A DNA stretch of 64,000 nucleotides from Spodoptera frugiperda. Taxonomy: Eukaryota > Arthropoda > Insecta > Lepidoptera > Noctuidae. Both the position numbers and the translations under genes were made by a program. Below, one piece after another: positions 1 through 13,116 of the stretch (position 1 is its first letter; each line of letters begins with the position of its first letter). The stretch is taken from the NCBI RefSeq assembly GCF_023101765.2, contig NC_064228.1, forward strand, positions 5,200,501 through 5,264,500. Direction: 5' to 3'. The notes below the pieces were generated by a model, which had not been told where the DNA came from, ran no database searches, and saw only the letters and a program-made list of their open reading frames with translations.

Positions 1-1741
1 ATGTTATAATGTTAAAAAATTATTTGTATTTATCGTCACATTTTTTGCTAACATATTGCCCACTCAATATTGAATCTTATAGCAACCGCCTTAAAACACA
101 AAATGGAGAATTCTAATAACAAAAATTTGCTAATTTCAAGAAATAATAATATTTACTGTGAAGCGGAAATTTGGAAAAAAAATGTTTTAATTAAATTTTT
201 ATAATAATTTTATTTTTTAATACTTTTTTAATTTTAAATTTTAATATTAAAAAAATATATATAATGTTTCTTATTGTTTAATAATAAATAATATACAATA
301 TTAAAATTTAATTTATTATTATTTAATTAATAATAAAAATTATTATTTAATAATATTTTTTTTGTAATAATCATTAATTAATAAAAAATTGTTTATGAAA
401 ACAATTAATAACATTTTTTATTTGATTTATATCCAATATTTATACTTTATTTCTATAAAAATAAATTATATGTAATAAAATAGATATCGTTTTATTTACC
501 GACTTAAATGCTTCTTTTATAGTCTGATTTTATTATACAGAAAACAAAAATAAACTTAACAAAGACAAACAACGAAATAAAATACATCTAAAAAATATGT
601 TTTGCTAGTTTCGAACCCACATCAGCGTAGACGGAGACGATTAGAGCAAGCTCGTTAAACCACTCGTCTACGAGCACTACGTCTAGTTCAGTGAAAATGT
701 TGAACCATATCATCAATTGTAAATATTTTTAACCTTACCCATCTATTGAATTATAAAAATACATATACCGACACAAAATTTATAATATATACCAATGTGT
801 GCGTAATGAACAAACGTTTTTATGCACATTACTACGGAATACCCACACAAGGATATTGTGTAGCGATAGTTGTGCCGATGTGTTGGTGTATACTAGTTAT
901 CGTTGCAATTTGTACTCGAAACTGTAAATGTCGTGTAAGCAATTTGCGGTCTTATTACAAGTATGGGTAATGTTATTATTGATTTTTTAGCTACAAGATT
1001 AATAAAAATGCTTTAGTCTTCACCCATCACTTTTATAAAACAATGGTATAAAAAATTGTAAAGACCTGTACCAGTGTTAATACAATTAATACAGGGGCTA
1101 ATACAAAGTGTAAATGGAACGGACCCTAAAAAAGGCGACAATAATTTTATTAGTTTTTATAATTTTAATCGGTTTATTTTTCGTGTGATTTATGCAACAT
1201 CAGCCTTAAGCATTTGATTAAAACTATTATTGCATAAAATAAGCATCGATTTCCTTACTTTATTAATCAAAACTCACGTTTTTCCATCATCTGTTTGCGG
1301 TTTCGGTAGCATTCCATTTACACCCTGTAGAATAAAATCGTAAGTCAAACCTCTGCAGAAATATAGTCTTTCACCAGCCATGCATAAAATATCTATATTA
1401 CATTTACGGGGTAAAACATACTCGTACATTTTTATTAAAACCTAGGCTTCGCCGCCTTGTCAATAAATTGCTTGCGACTAAAAGAGCTACAACTAAGAAA
1501 TAAAAAGAAAAACATATAAATAAAACATGTACTCAAAGCCGTAAAACATTAACTGTTTATTTTATCAAAGAGAAAAACAAGGTAAGAATGTACTTTGGAA
1601 TCCTAACTTATGTTACAAATGTGAGGTATATTTGTTTGTTTATTACTTTGTTACGCTTAAATAAAGTCATGATGTAATATTGGTACAGAGGTAGATAGAA
1701 ACTTTAAAGTTATTGACAGTTTTCAAATACAATGTTACAAG

Positions 1742-1863
1742 GATAATTCCTTGTTATAGCTGCACAGCTACGTAGCTTAGTATCAGTGGAAAAGGTCACA
1801 CAATTTCACAACTTAGCTTTTACATCTTCTTAGCATGTCATATCTCTAGTGGAAAAGCACCAG
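1742..1863. repeat. Foldback repeat, family D
   Basis: CTGCACAGCTACGTAGCTTA, GTATCAGTGGAAAAGGTCAC, ATCTCTAGTGGAAAAGCACC. One half of the longer element complete at 32579. Confidence 0.7.
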
Positions 1864-2639
1864 TTCCACATTTAAATGTGCCACCTTTTTACTTATAATA
1901 TTATTAGGCAGCGCTGTTTTTTTGTGTCACAGTGCACAACTTTGTTATGGCATTTCTTGCTTCAGAGTCTACTATTGCAACAAAAAAATAATAAGCAAAT
2001 CTAAGTATTCCTAAACAGATTTCAATACCTCTGCCATTCAATTTATCAATGACAAACCGCTAGCGTGTAGGAATATCTGCCAACTTTAGAAAAGTGGCGT
2101 TTCACCAAACAAATCCCTGAGGACATGGAAATTTTGGTCCAAGATTAATGGAAACTAACTCTTTTTCTATTTCGTATTCATCTAATGTGGTTTTGTGATA
2201 TATGTCGGTGCGGGATCCGTGACGGTTTGATTCATGCCCTTGGGATGTATCAGGCTTGACAAGTCACATTTTTGCATTTCTTTTTGCCTTAAAGGACTAG
2301 ATAGAGGCGTAGCTTCTACCATTCTTGTTTGTCTTCGAAGTCAATCCGTTCCGTTTTGTGGAAATAAATTACCATGTCTAAGTTAATCCGTCCCATATTC
2401 TGGAAATAAACTACTATATCTTAGTAACGTACCTTAATAATACCTTTCGATTACGGATTACGGATCACCTGTATATAAGTCAACCGAAATTGTTTCTCTA
2501 AATTTAATTTCTTGCTGACGTCACTATACTACAAGCCATCCACCAAGTTTGAGGATTATAACTAACCCTTTTAAAAGTGTTTGTGAACAATGTAGTGTAA
2601 ACCTATACGGTGTTGATTACTTAATTTAAAGCCCAGTCT

Positions 2640-2812
2640 TGGCACCATTCCAGTCTGAAACTGCGGAATACCTAGCGGATTTACCGGAGCTCCTGCTCGA
2701 TAAGCAGGAGTAAGAACGGGGTGGCTTTTAGCCAGTAAGAGTCTGACACTCCTCTCGCCTCACCTACGGCAGGAGAAGTCATTGGATGATTTACCCCCTT
2801 AACAAATAAAAA
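2640..2812 (+). repeat. Short interspersed repeat, family C
   Basis: Copy of a roughly 165-bp element: CTGCGGAATACCTAGCG at one end, AGTAAGAGTCTGACACTC in the middle, GGAGAAGTCATTGGATGATT then A-rich at the other. At least eleven copies occur in the window. Confidence 0.8.
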
Positions 2813-3324
2813 AGCACCATTCCAGGCTCTGGAGTATTACCGAAATTATCGATAAATTTAATCAACAAGCAAACTAGACCAAAGAACCCATATTTCTGTT
2901 CCCAAAATACACAGACAACAAGCTTCACACCCCTCCTAACTTATTAAAGAAATACGTACGCAATCAAGACTCTAATCGCCCCACTCAAGGCAAACTCAAC
3001 CTTACGTGTGCAATTTAACGTTTAATTTTGTTCAACAATTAAGTTGAAAAGGTAATTTTGCAAGTTTGTGAATTTTCACCGTGCAAGGTATGTTTAATTT
3101 TAGGATAACGTAGTTAACCTAACAAAGCGTCTACTTACCTCCTTCAAATAGAATTTGGTTATATTTAACTGGCCCGTAGGTAATTATTATAACTAATGAA
3201 AATTAGGTGCCGCATTTAACAAAGGCCGGCAATGCACTTGACGTAACGCCTCTGGTGTTTTTGGTGATCCGACTGCTCGTTTACCGGCGAATACCCTAAA
3301 AAAATATTTGGATTAATGTCGAGA

Positions 3325-3482
3325 ATTCGTCGTTCCTAGGTTCTATTCCCGCACTGAACGACTCTTTGTGTGATCTACAAATTATTGTTTTGGGTCCGGG
3401 TGTCGTATGTGTGAACTTGTATGTTTTTAAACACAACCACGAAACAGGAGAAAATCCTAGTGTGGGGTAACAATAAAAAAAA
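3325..3482 (+). repeat. tRNA-derived SINE (family B), 5'-truncated
   Basis: GGTTCTATTCCCGCACTGAA is a decayed tRNA B box; then CTCTTTGTGTGATCTACAAA, GTATGTTTTTAAACACA, CAGGAGAAAATCCTAGTGTG and an A tail. Confidence 0.8.
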
Positions 3483-4877
3483 TGTTTTTGTAAATAAAAT
3501 CTCCGAAACAGTTCATCAGCTTAACCGTAAAAATATTGTCATAATAAAAAAAAACAATTCAGAATAAAGCGAAGAAACTTAATAAAGGTAGATGAGAGAT
3601 CCGCCATTTTCACAGAAACACCATAAGAAGTAACTCACAACTCTTGAATTTACGGTGTAATACAGTATTTGGGACAGGTCCTAAGAAATAAGGAAGTAAT
3701 TTGGAAAACCCTTATATATCTTATATTCCCTTATGTATCTATGTACCCGCCATAGTCTGTATATGTATATATATGTATGTAGGTTGTTTTCCTCAAAAGC
3801 TGACAGTTATGTCGTCAATAAAAAAGTAACTGCTATCTCGAATGGTATACTAAATATTGGTATCGTGTCCTGGTTTCAATTCTCAGGAGAAATATTTTAT
3901 CTTTTTCTAGAGACTAAGATTTAGTTCTTTGGCACAGTAATGTCTTGAAGTCTAGATTTTTTCTGACATAACACAGCCTTTTACGTAGAAAACAAAAGGG
4001 TTTTGATAAATAGGTATTTTCTACGATTGATAGCATTCTACATAAGTACCTTGCGGTAATTATGCCAATATTATCTACTTATGTATAAGTATTAATAGCG
4101 TATATTAGTAGAAACGAATTTATTACCGAATATCTCCAATATTCCAATAACGAAATTATCAGATTCAATCTCCGATATTTGATTGCAAATGTCGTAGCAC
4201 CGTAGCAAGTTGCTACGCAGGCTCTACGAGTGCTACGAGTTTACTACGTTTCGTAACCAAAAATATTCCTTTGATTGCTTGATGCCTGATAACTGAACTG
4301 AAAAAAAGAAAATTGTTTCATCAACGTTTAACCGATTAAAGTCTGTTGATTTTTGCAAATAAAAGCGACTCTAAAGTAACTACTAGTAAGACTTTTTTTG
4401 CAGCAACCGAAGGCGGATCAAGAAAATCTTAACGAGGTCACTTAAGAACTAAAGTATAAGAAACTAACTAAAATAAAGGCTCTATGTAAGTCCTTTTTCA
4501 GTCACGTACACAAACAAGGATAGGAGAGTTACTGAAACTTTGTGTCGCGGAAATAAAAGTTATTTTCCTTTGATACTCTTATTGACTCTTTTTAGAATCT
4601 TTCAAGTTGTTAGAGAGTTCATGCACGCCATAGACGCATCTTTTAGGCCGTGAAGGGGTAGGCAGTCTCACTTATAGACCAAGCTTAATAGAGGCCCAGT
4701 GGCTTATATTGCCAAATGTTAATATATAGATATACATTTACGATAGGACCATTTTGATTAATAAATCACAGATTATAGTAAACTTCTTTAAATCATTAGA
4801 ATCGTCTTTAAAACGCCAGCTACGCACTTGTGAATTCTTTCTTACCGGTATGCATAGGCGGTACTGATCACTTTTTT

Positions 4878-5018
4878 TGAGGTATGAAAAACTCTTTTCT
4901 CCCGCCTTGGGCAAGGTTGGAGGGAGTGTCCGACTCTTACTGATTAAAAACCATCCCGTTCCTACTCCTGCTTTTCGAGCCGGAGCCCCAGTAAACCCGC
5001 TAGGCAGTCCTCAGCTAA
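4878..5018 (-). repeat. Family C repeat, reverse copy
   Basis: Reads GCCTTGGGCAAGG, CCGACTCTTACTGATTAAAA, CGTTCCTACTCCTGCTTTTC: the reverse complement of the 2640 copy. Confidence 0.8.
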
Positions 5019-5284
5019 TAATAAAAGCTACGAAATAAAAACGACTACATTTTGTACAGTTAATTCTTCTCCATAAAATTCCTAGTACACAGCCCTAAAC
5101 ATAATTACTGTGTGGCCATCTAAAAAAGTTGTAACGGCCCTTGGAGCGCCGATAAAATGTCTGTAAGGACAAAAAAGGAGACCCTTAAGTCCGGCCGGAC
5201 GATTCTAGGAACGAGGCATTTAATTTCGAATGTGTGAGAACTATTCGGGCGGTGAAGAGAGAATAAAGTTGACTTCACATCAAC

Positions 5285-5558
5285 AGCCGTACTCAGAGAC
5301 ATTTCATGTTACGAAGATGTAATAGCTAAGCTGTGCAACTATGTTACCGTTTCCACTGATACTAAGCTTTGTAGCTGTGCGAGGAAGATGCTCAGCTCAA
5401 GTATGCGATGTATCTATAGTAGGGAAGCCATCCATAGCACACTTCCAGAGCTTAGCCGAGTCCGTTCCCACCAGTGCTAAGCTATATATACCAATGGATA
5501 TCTTTGGTAAAATCCAAACGTAGCATAGCACATCTCTGATGGAAAAGCTCCCTAAGTC
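5285..5558. repeat. Foldback repeat, family D, next to a family K fragment
   Basis: GCCGTACTCAGAGACATT (family K end) at 5287, then CTAAGCTGTGCAACTATGTT, GATACTAAGCTTTGTAGCTG, ATCTCTGATGGAAAAGCTCC. Short frames here on both strands are chance frames in the repeat. Confidence 0.7.
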
Positions 5559-6146
5559 GAAATGGATTTGTAACATTATCCCAACTCAAGAGATTTACCT
5601 AAATAAAGTTTCGAACAATATATTACAACGTTTCTGTTTATCGTGAACATATTTGTATTAGTGTTTGCCAGATTGAATGGTTCCCAATATAAGGAGAAAT
5701 CTCAATAAATCTCGAGGAAGATATTAAAATAATAACTTCTGTCATAATAATATCTTTTCGCCTTGACATTTAAATGGCTGGGTCGATCCAAATTGCTAGA
5801 AATCCCGAGAGTAATATCATATTAAGTTTTCGTAAGGTGTTGTGGTAATAACTTACTTGTAAGTTAGAATCTTTTGAGTTTTATAAGAATAGAGATGTTT
5901 CCATGTTTTTGCATATAAATTGATTGATTTACATATTTTGTCATGTTCTTTTTTGTTTTTGTCGTGAAAAAGTACTTTTGCTTTGTGATTTTTTTGGTGT
6001 CTAGTTTCAATAAGTTATGTGTCGGTAGATTAGTTTTTAAAGTATAATTTAGACATATTTTGAAAACAAAATAGATATTTGTAGATTAGTTTTCAGTCCA
6101 CGACGGCAAGACTGACCGGTTTAAACAGGTCTGACCGATTCGGTTT

Positions 6147-6300
6147 TTCGAAAATTTCTCAGTAGTAGCACAATCTGGAATTGTGCCCAGTATATGGCAA
6201 TAGGCTCAACCCCATATAAATGATGAAAAGTGGGTGTACATTACATGCCGTAATATGCACCTCTGTCCACCTCTTCGCGGTTAAAGGCGTGAAGATACTA
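6147..6300 (-). repeat. Interspersed repeat, family E
   Basis: GAAAATTTCTCAGTAGTAGC, GCCCAGTATATGGCAATAGG, GTGGGTGTACATTACATGCC. Six copies in the window. Confidence 0.72.
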
Positions 6301-7365
6301 ACTTATATTAAAATAACAATGTTTGAACACTCTATACAATGTCTAGTTATGAGGTCTTCGTCACAATAACACATTGTCTGCCGACTGTTGACTCTCTTTG
6401 TCATTCGGCGCTCATTAGTGCCACGATGGCAGTTCCTGTAATTAGTGACGAAGTGAGTAAACTTTTCTCTAATAGTGAGGGAAATACAGTTTGAACTATA
6501 GTTCTCTGTAATCCCTCTTATTCATCGTCGAATGACTTTTTGATGATTTCTTTCTACAAACAATTGTATATATCAGAAAAAATCTATGAGGTGAGTAATG
6601 ACTCTTTAAACAAAAGTGTGTGTTCTCTTGAACAGTTTCGTCTTTTATTAATTTATTTACATTAAATGTACATAATACAGTTAAATAGTGGTACAAAGCA
6701 AACCTGGTCCCATGTGGCATTCTCTACTAGTCAACCTTAGGGTTCAAAGTCTGCAAAATTAAGGTACCTACGGAGAATAAAAAAAAAACAGCAAAGAGAT
6801 AAATATTATTAAATAATCCTATATAAAATCTACGGAAAACCGTGGAAAATTGCAACCGAATTACAAAAACGACATCTAACATACAGTTACAACACCAAAT
6901 CTTTGTCTGAATACGCCAATCACAGAATAATCATTTATAATTATTTACCTTCTTTTTGTCATGTCATATACAGCGAACCGTATCCACTGTTTTTTTTTTT
7001 CAACATAAAATCAACAATTTGGAAAGACAAGCTGACGCCTAACTCAACGAAAAAAGATAAAATATACGCTTACATTATCCCTGAATCATTTAACCTGAAA
7101 AATTATAATAATACATGAATTTCATCCCACATTTTCACACGAAAGGTGGTATTCTATTCATATGTATTAGTGTGACTTGAATGTTTTCCGATGATGATGA
7201 ATGGGCGTTAGTCTCTGATACCTGTAACTTATGTAGGTACAAAATATCAGACTCAATACAGAAATGTTGTAGTTAAAGTTGAAAATGTAAGAAGAATTGG
7301 AAAGACCATGAGAGCTGTGACTTTAATTCTTTTTAATATTATAAATGCTAAAGTGTTTGTTTGTT

Positions 7366-7545
7366 TATTACACTAATATTATAAATGTAAAAGTTTGTTT
7401 GTTTGGAGTTTGGCCGTCAAACATGCTGAAAGTAGTGAACGGACTTTAATGAAATTTGGTATACAGACAGGGTATGAACTGACTTGACTGATAGGTTAAT
7501 TTTAATCCCACGGAAACGCGGACCAAGCTGCTGGTAGAAGCTAGT
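7366..7545 (+). repeat. Interspersed repeat starting at ACTAATATTATAAATG
   Basis: CACTAATATTATAAATGTAA, AATTTGGTATACAGACAGGG, ATCCCACGGAAACGCGGACC, AGCTGCTGGTAGAAGCTAGT. Same family as 14774-14958 and, more loosely, 53953-54122. Confidence 0.72.
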
Positions 7546-8839
7546 CTTTTATATAGCAAATGACAATTAATTACGTACTTGTTTCTTTCCTGTTGAACAT
7601 TTTATTTCGATATCATTAACAGATTCATATTACGTTATCAATCCATGTATCATTTTTTTTAGCGGTGATATGACTGCGTTTGGCTACCTACCCGGTTTCT
7701 TTTACCAATCTAATATTCGCAACATACCTTAAACCAGTATTCATAGACCTATGAAAAAGAAACCATCACAAGAAATAGTCATTTGCATAATAAAAAAATG
7801 AAAATTACCATAATAGTTTCTAGAAAGAACATTAATTTCCTGAATTCAATTACTTACCGCAACATGGACACAATATCAAGTTTCAATTTAACATGACGTG
7901 CGGTTCGTTGGCTGACGTGAACAAAAAACGTTGCACGACGCGTTTCTATTGAATTGGTACTTTTAGAGCGATAGGTAATGTTTACATGAGGAGGTTTGTT
8001 TTGAGTTAATGTTTACATGAAATAGTAACTTTGTACAACAGTCATTAGACTGTTATCTCCACTGCTGGTGAGCGGTTTGAAGATTGCAGTTTAAAATTTT
8101 CAGGTTTATCGGTCTGTGCATTTCTCCGGTCTTTATTTCATCCTAGTCTGTTAATATGACACCCGCGGGAAGAATAGAGGTGATACTTTGCATTGTAAGA
8201 GAGAAATAAACAACCATAATTTATATAATACAAATCATCTTTTGGTATCTACATTTTTATAGACTCAAGATAATAACTTTGAAACAATAATAATAGGACT
8301 TTTATTCATCAATCGATCCGATACACAAATTAAAAACGGATAGCACTAACTTAAAACATAAAAAACAGAAACATTTTTCAAAATGGCTGCCATTTCATAA
8401 AAGATAATAAAATCCGCAATGCTGTTAAAGCATAAAGCTCTTGTATTTGCGACTGTGAGGTGTAAATCAGTTTAGCTTGGCATTTTTGCATAGAGAGCAG
8501 CTTGTTTAACATGCTAATAATTGCAGTATGACCTTTAGTAGAAACCTTCGTTTTACATTGAAATAAATCTAGTGCTTTTAGCCTCGACCCCACTAGGAAC
8601 ATTTTTTGTCGAGCGACATGTGTCCCCAGAGACATCGGGCGATGTCGAGCGACGTCGGACGACATCCCCGCGACTGTTTTTTATTTTTAACTGTAAACTA
8701 AAACAAAGTTGTGTAAACTGTTTTTTGCCGCACAGTCAGACGAGACCACGCTTTAGTACCTATACGCTCACTTTATAAAGAGACTAATTAATACATTCAA
8801 TAAAAATATATCAAAAGTGTTATTGCACCTGAGTGCTGA

Positions 8840-9062
<223 letters not shown>

Positions 9063-9264
9063 AAAACCTGATCCATTGATCTGACTGACCTACCACAGTC
9101 TACTACTGGTGCTTTTATTTAAGAGGGTTTAGTATAATCTCCACTTTTCGCAAGTGAAGATCGCAGTTTAAAAGAATTATCACAGAGGTACTGTTTAGTC
9201 TCTGTCCAACATGTGGTGTACCTTAGCTCATTTAATACCCTTTGGGGCAACACATTACTCATGA

Positions 9265-9490
9265 AATAACAAAAGTCGCACATAGACGATCGACGTATAA
9301 ATCAACGGATAAACGCCATAAATCTTACATCGCAGATATGAAAACTTCATATACTTATACATGCGAATAAATATGGATAAAAAATCTCAACGAACAACTG
9401 TCTGGCAGATAGACCACCACGCACGATCACCTCTCACGGTCGGATGATCCTTTCCTTTCTTAGGGAACTTTACCCTCTGTTCTCTAAACC
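9265..9490 (+). repeat. Interspersed repeat, family A
   Basis: ACAAAAGTCGCACATAGACG, TCTCAACGAACAACTGTCTG, TCTTAGGGAACTTTACCCTC. Four copies in the window. Confidence 0.75.
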
Positions 9491-9974
9491 CATAGAAAGA
9501 GAAAGGATGTTGAAAAGCCTAGTCTACTATCATCATAATTATGGAAATACACATCTCTTCCAAAGCCCGTATTTTGCCCTGTTTTATTGTAGTAAATAAC
9601 AATACGCCAAATGATACTACATTTAACATTGAACAGCTTTATAAATAGCGGTTAGCACACAAGGTTACATCGCAACGTGTATAAGGGTTAGAAGTAAAGT
9701 GCATCGTCTTACCTTGCGGTACGTTTTGGCAGTGTTTGCTACGTCTCAAGGTTGGCGGTCATGACCTGGTAATGGTTCGTTGTAGTCTGTTGATTGTTTA
9801 GTAGTTTGTGCTTTGATAATGTATTAGAATATTTGTTGAGTAAGCTTTTTATTGAATTTAGTATATTCTAGGGATATAACTTTTTATATTGTCTAAGTTT
9901 GTGTGAAATGTATAGTTTCTAAAAAATATTGTGCAAGCCCGGAGGCTTAAAACGACCGCTTATGATGTATGAGA

Positions 9975-10215
9975 GTAGGGATTGAAACCTACCAACGGCA
10001 AGTACCAATTTGACTTTTTCCGAGTTATATGTACTTTCTAAGATTATGTAGACACCACTGACAAACTGTGAAGGAAACCTGAGCTTATAATTTCTGGTTA
10101 TAAGTTTGAAATCGCCAACTCGCATTAAGCAAGTATGGTGATTCATGCTCACAACTCCTCCGTGTGAGAAGAAGCCTTTGGTCAGCAGTAGCCACTTACA
10201 GGCTGATGATGTGAT
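9975..10215 (-). repeat. Interspersed repeat, family I
   Basis: TTGAAACCTACCAACGGCAA, GTAGACACCACTGACAAACT, GCCTTTGGTCAGCAGTAGCC. Also at 14640-15080 and 16525-16700. Confidence 0.7.
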
Positions 10216-11169
10216 GAAGCTTTGTTATTAATTTGTTGAACTATTAAAAGTAATTCATCTTTATCACCTACTGCTCGTGACAGTTTATGGGTCTTATCTC
10301 CTAGAAAAGTAGTTATAATCTCCACGCTTGGCAGATGGATTGGAGATAGCGGGATATCAGGAGTTTAGGTTTATCAGAGAGCGTGAGCTGACCAGCCACT
10401 GCCAATAATGTAGTTCCTTAGTCAACTGTTCTAAGTATCGTGGGAATAGTACCTATCTTCTTAATAAAACATCATACTAAGGACTTGTTCCACACTATGT
10501 ACTAGATAACATTGAATTAAGAACGTAATTAATTTGTATACACTATCTGTCATATAAGCTTATCGAGCACTTATATGAAGATGGTGAAACAGGCGCTAAA
10601 AGTTACAAGTAAACGAAGTAACGAGCTCAACTCCTTATCATACTAACAATGGAAAGCATGCATACAAAACCTTTGAAAACAGTTATATAGTCTTCTAATA
10701 AAAATTCCAATCCACCGTTACTTGTTGAAAGCACACGTTGGCATCTAACCTATTACGACAAACACCCTTTTACTTCAAATAAAACTCCAAGTCACCATTC
10801 ACCCATTTTGTCAGGACCCCATTTGGTCGTTAATGTCGTGTCACTACCTCAAATATCATGACCCTAAGACCCTCAACCTGTTGGCCGCTCTAAAACCCTT
10901 TTCACATGCTCCGGTGGACTGCAGATCAACATACTGATTTCTGTCATATTAATATCAACTTTATTGCTTTAGTATAAATTCGAAAATTGAATAAAAAATG
11001 GACAAATAAGGGTGGCTTAGGTTGCAGCTGACCACTGGACGTAATTTTTATATGGACCAGTATTTCCACCACCTGGCATTGGCTGCATAGGCTACCTGGT
11101 AACCGGAGGCTAATCCGTAGAGAAGACGAGAAGACCTTTAGCTCTTAAGAAGGTCTGCCATAACCTACA

Positions 11170-11325
11170 CGCTTTTTTTGAGGGGGTAAAATCATTCAAT
11201 GACTTCTCCCGTCTTGAATGAGCCGATAAAGAGAGTCAGACTCTTACTAACTAAAACCACCCCGTTCCTACTTCTGCTTTTCAAGCCGGAGCTCTGGTAA
11301 ATCCGCTAGGAAGTCCGCAGCTTCG
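11170..11325 (-). repeat. Family C repeat, reverse copy
   Basis: GAGGGGGTAAAATCATTCAA through CCGCAGCTTCGGATCAGGCA. The flanking GATCAGGCATCAGCCCTACT also occurs beside the 11965 element. Confidence 0.8.
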
Positions 11326-11964
11326 GATCAGGCATCAGCCCTACTGGGCCCCATATATAGTGGTCTGATGGCTCTTTGAGGCACCTCCACGCTTCGCAGG
11401 CCACCGTAAATTGAAGGTTCGGTTTTATCAAAAGATGCTGACGTTCAGCATGATAACAACCAACTTAATAATATACTATATAATATATATATAATATAAT
11501 ATACCTTTATGGAAATAGTTTTGAGTTCGGGTCACAAAGTTTGGACTTTGTACGGCTAGTACGGTAACTGTTTGAAACTTTGTATTAGATAAGGGTGATA
11601 AGATACGTCTGGAATGTTCCGGATATTAATGAGTAGTCGAGAGTTAATTTAATTGAATATTGTACCCTTAGTACGTTTAAAGTAATCTAAACGAAAGCGC
11701 TGACTGCGCTCTAATTTATACGAGCCGGCCAATCAGAGCTCCGAACGCGGTCTCGTTTCGACAACTTTAAACGTATAGCAAACTCATACTAAGGGTACCG
11801 ATGTTTCGGATGCTTTTAAGTATCTGTGATCTTTGAAAGTGTTTGGTGTCTGGGTAATCTGTACCTCTACTATGAGTTTGAAGCAATAGTATTTGTCGAT
11901 AGTCGCTAACGACGACGTAAATTTTTTGTATGGCTTTTACAACGCTTCTACCGGTCACCTGTGG

Positions 11965-12235
11965 AACTCCGCAGCTCCGGATCAGGCATCACTGCTGGGC
12001 CCCATCTGTGGTGGTCTGATGGCTCTTTGAGGCGCGCGCGGAACGCGATGCGCCGCACGCACGGGTCTGGTTCTGTTCGGGCGGTGAGCTACCCTTGCTC
12101 GCCGTCCGCAGGCCCGCAAGTACGGTAGAGTGTCATTCGCGACGGCTGAGGAGGTTTGTTCTCTCACGCCTCCCCCTTAGCTAGCATGACTGCTTCGCAG
12201 AAGGAGGAGACGGCATCCCAGTCCCTCTCGCTAAT
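11965..12235 (-). mobile_element. GC-rich retroelement fragment
   Basis: CCGGATCAGGCATCACTGCT, then a GC-rich stretch (CGCGCGCGGAACGCGATGCG) far above the local base composition. The - strand has a 61-codon open frame, Arg/Pro-rich, that I cannot assign to a family. Likely a LINE piece; uncertain. Confidence 0.45.
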
Positions 12236-12734
12236 CTTGTACTTAATTTTAAATCTCGTTTCATTACAATCCCTGTCAACCTATTAAAGAAATACAGCTG
12301 TTTCTGTCTCTGTTTGTATTCTTCATATTATTGTTAAATATTATAATATCTGTTTTACAGTAAAACCAACTGTCATAAAAGTGGTGCTACCATTAAATTA
12401 CTTTTAATATTTTTGCGCCTGTAACTGATATTATCGTAATGAAATGGCTAATGGAAAGGTATATTATGTACCAACAATACAATATTATTTTTTATTATTG
12501 TGATCACACTAAGTTTTACTCGGGAATTCGCAAAATGATATTTATTGTTACTGAAATAAATGTTGGTTTTGAAAAGCAATTACTTAACAGTACGTAGACA
12601 GATAATTATTATAAATTGTTTGGAGTCCTAAGCCCCTTTGAACCTCTTCAACCTTAGGCCTACCGTTCACGACACCTTATTTGATAAACGCATAAGTAGA
12701 ACTATTAATAAACAAAAATGAAATATTTTAAGTC

Positions 12735-12870
12735 GGAAAAGTCATCCAATGACTTCTTCCGCCTTGGGTGAGGTGAGAGGGAGTGTCAGACTCTTACTGA
12801 CTAAAAACCACCTCGTTCCTTCTCCTGCTTTGAGCCGGAGCTCCGGTAACCTGTTACGTTTTCCGCAGCT
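12735..12870 (-). repeat. Family C repeat, reverse copy
   Basis: AAAGTCATCCAATGACTTCT, GTGTCAGACTCTTACTGACT, GAGCCGGAGCTCCGGTAACC. Lies 190 bp before the RyR start codon. Confidence 0.8.
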
Positions 12871-12995
12871 CCGGAAACAAAAAAGTTACGCACTGTCTTA
12901 TTAATTTAACCTACTTCTAAGTCTACCCCTTTTTCTCACGGATAATTTTAGCATACAACAATAAAATACTAATACGTATTTTTGTTTGTCCACAG

Positions 12996-13116
12996 TGATG
13001 CATTTCGAGTGTTATGGCAACGTTGCAGTAACGCACTGACAGTTAACTGAGAATTCAAAATGGCGGAAGCGGAAGGTGGAGCAAGCGAGCAAGATGATGT
13101 TTCATTCTTGCGTACG
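12996..13116 (+). CDS. RyR: RyR exon 1 (5' leader plus codons 1-19)
   Basis: ATG at 13060 opens 19 codons (MAEAEGGASEQDDVSFLRT) and the donor GTGAGT begins at 13117, phase 0. Upstream, a pyrimidine-rich stretch ending in CACAG at 12991-12995 looks like an acceptor, so the leader from 12996 may itself be the 3' part of a spliced 5' UTR exon whose partner lies further upstream. The coding start is clear; the leader boundary is inference. Confidence 0.85.

Noticed and set aside
11982..12167. Arg/Pro-rich host protein
   Set aside because: Lies in a GC-rich repeat fragment next to family C sequence; no family signature.
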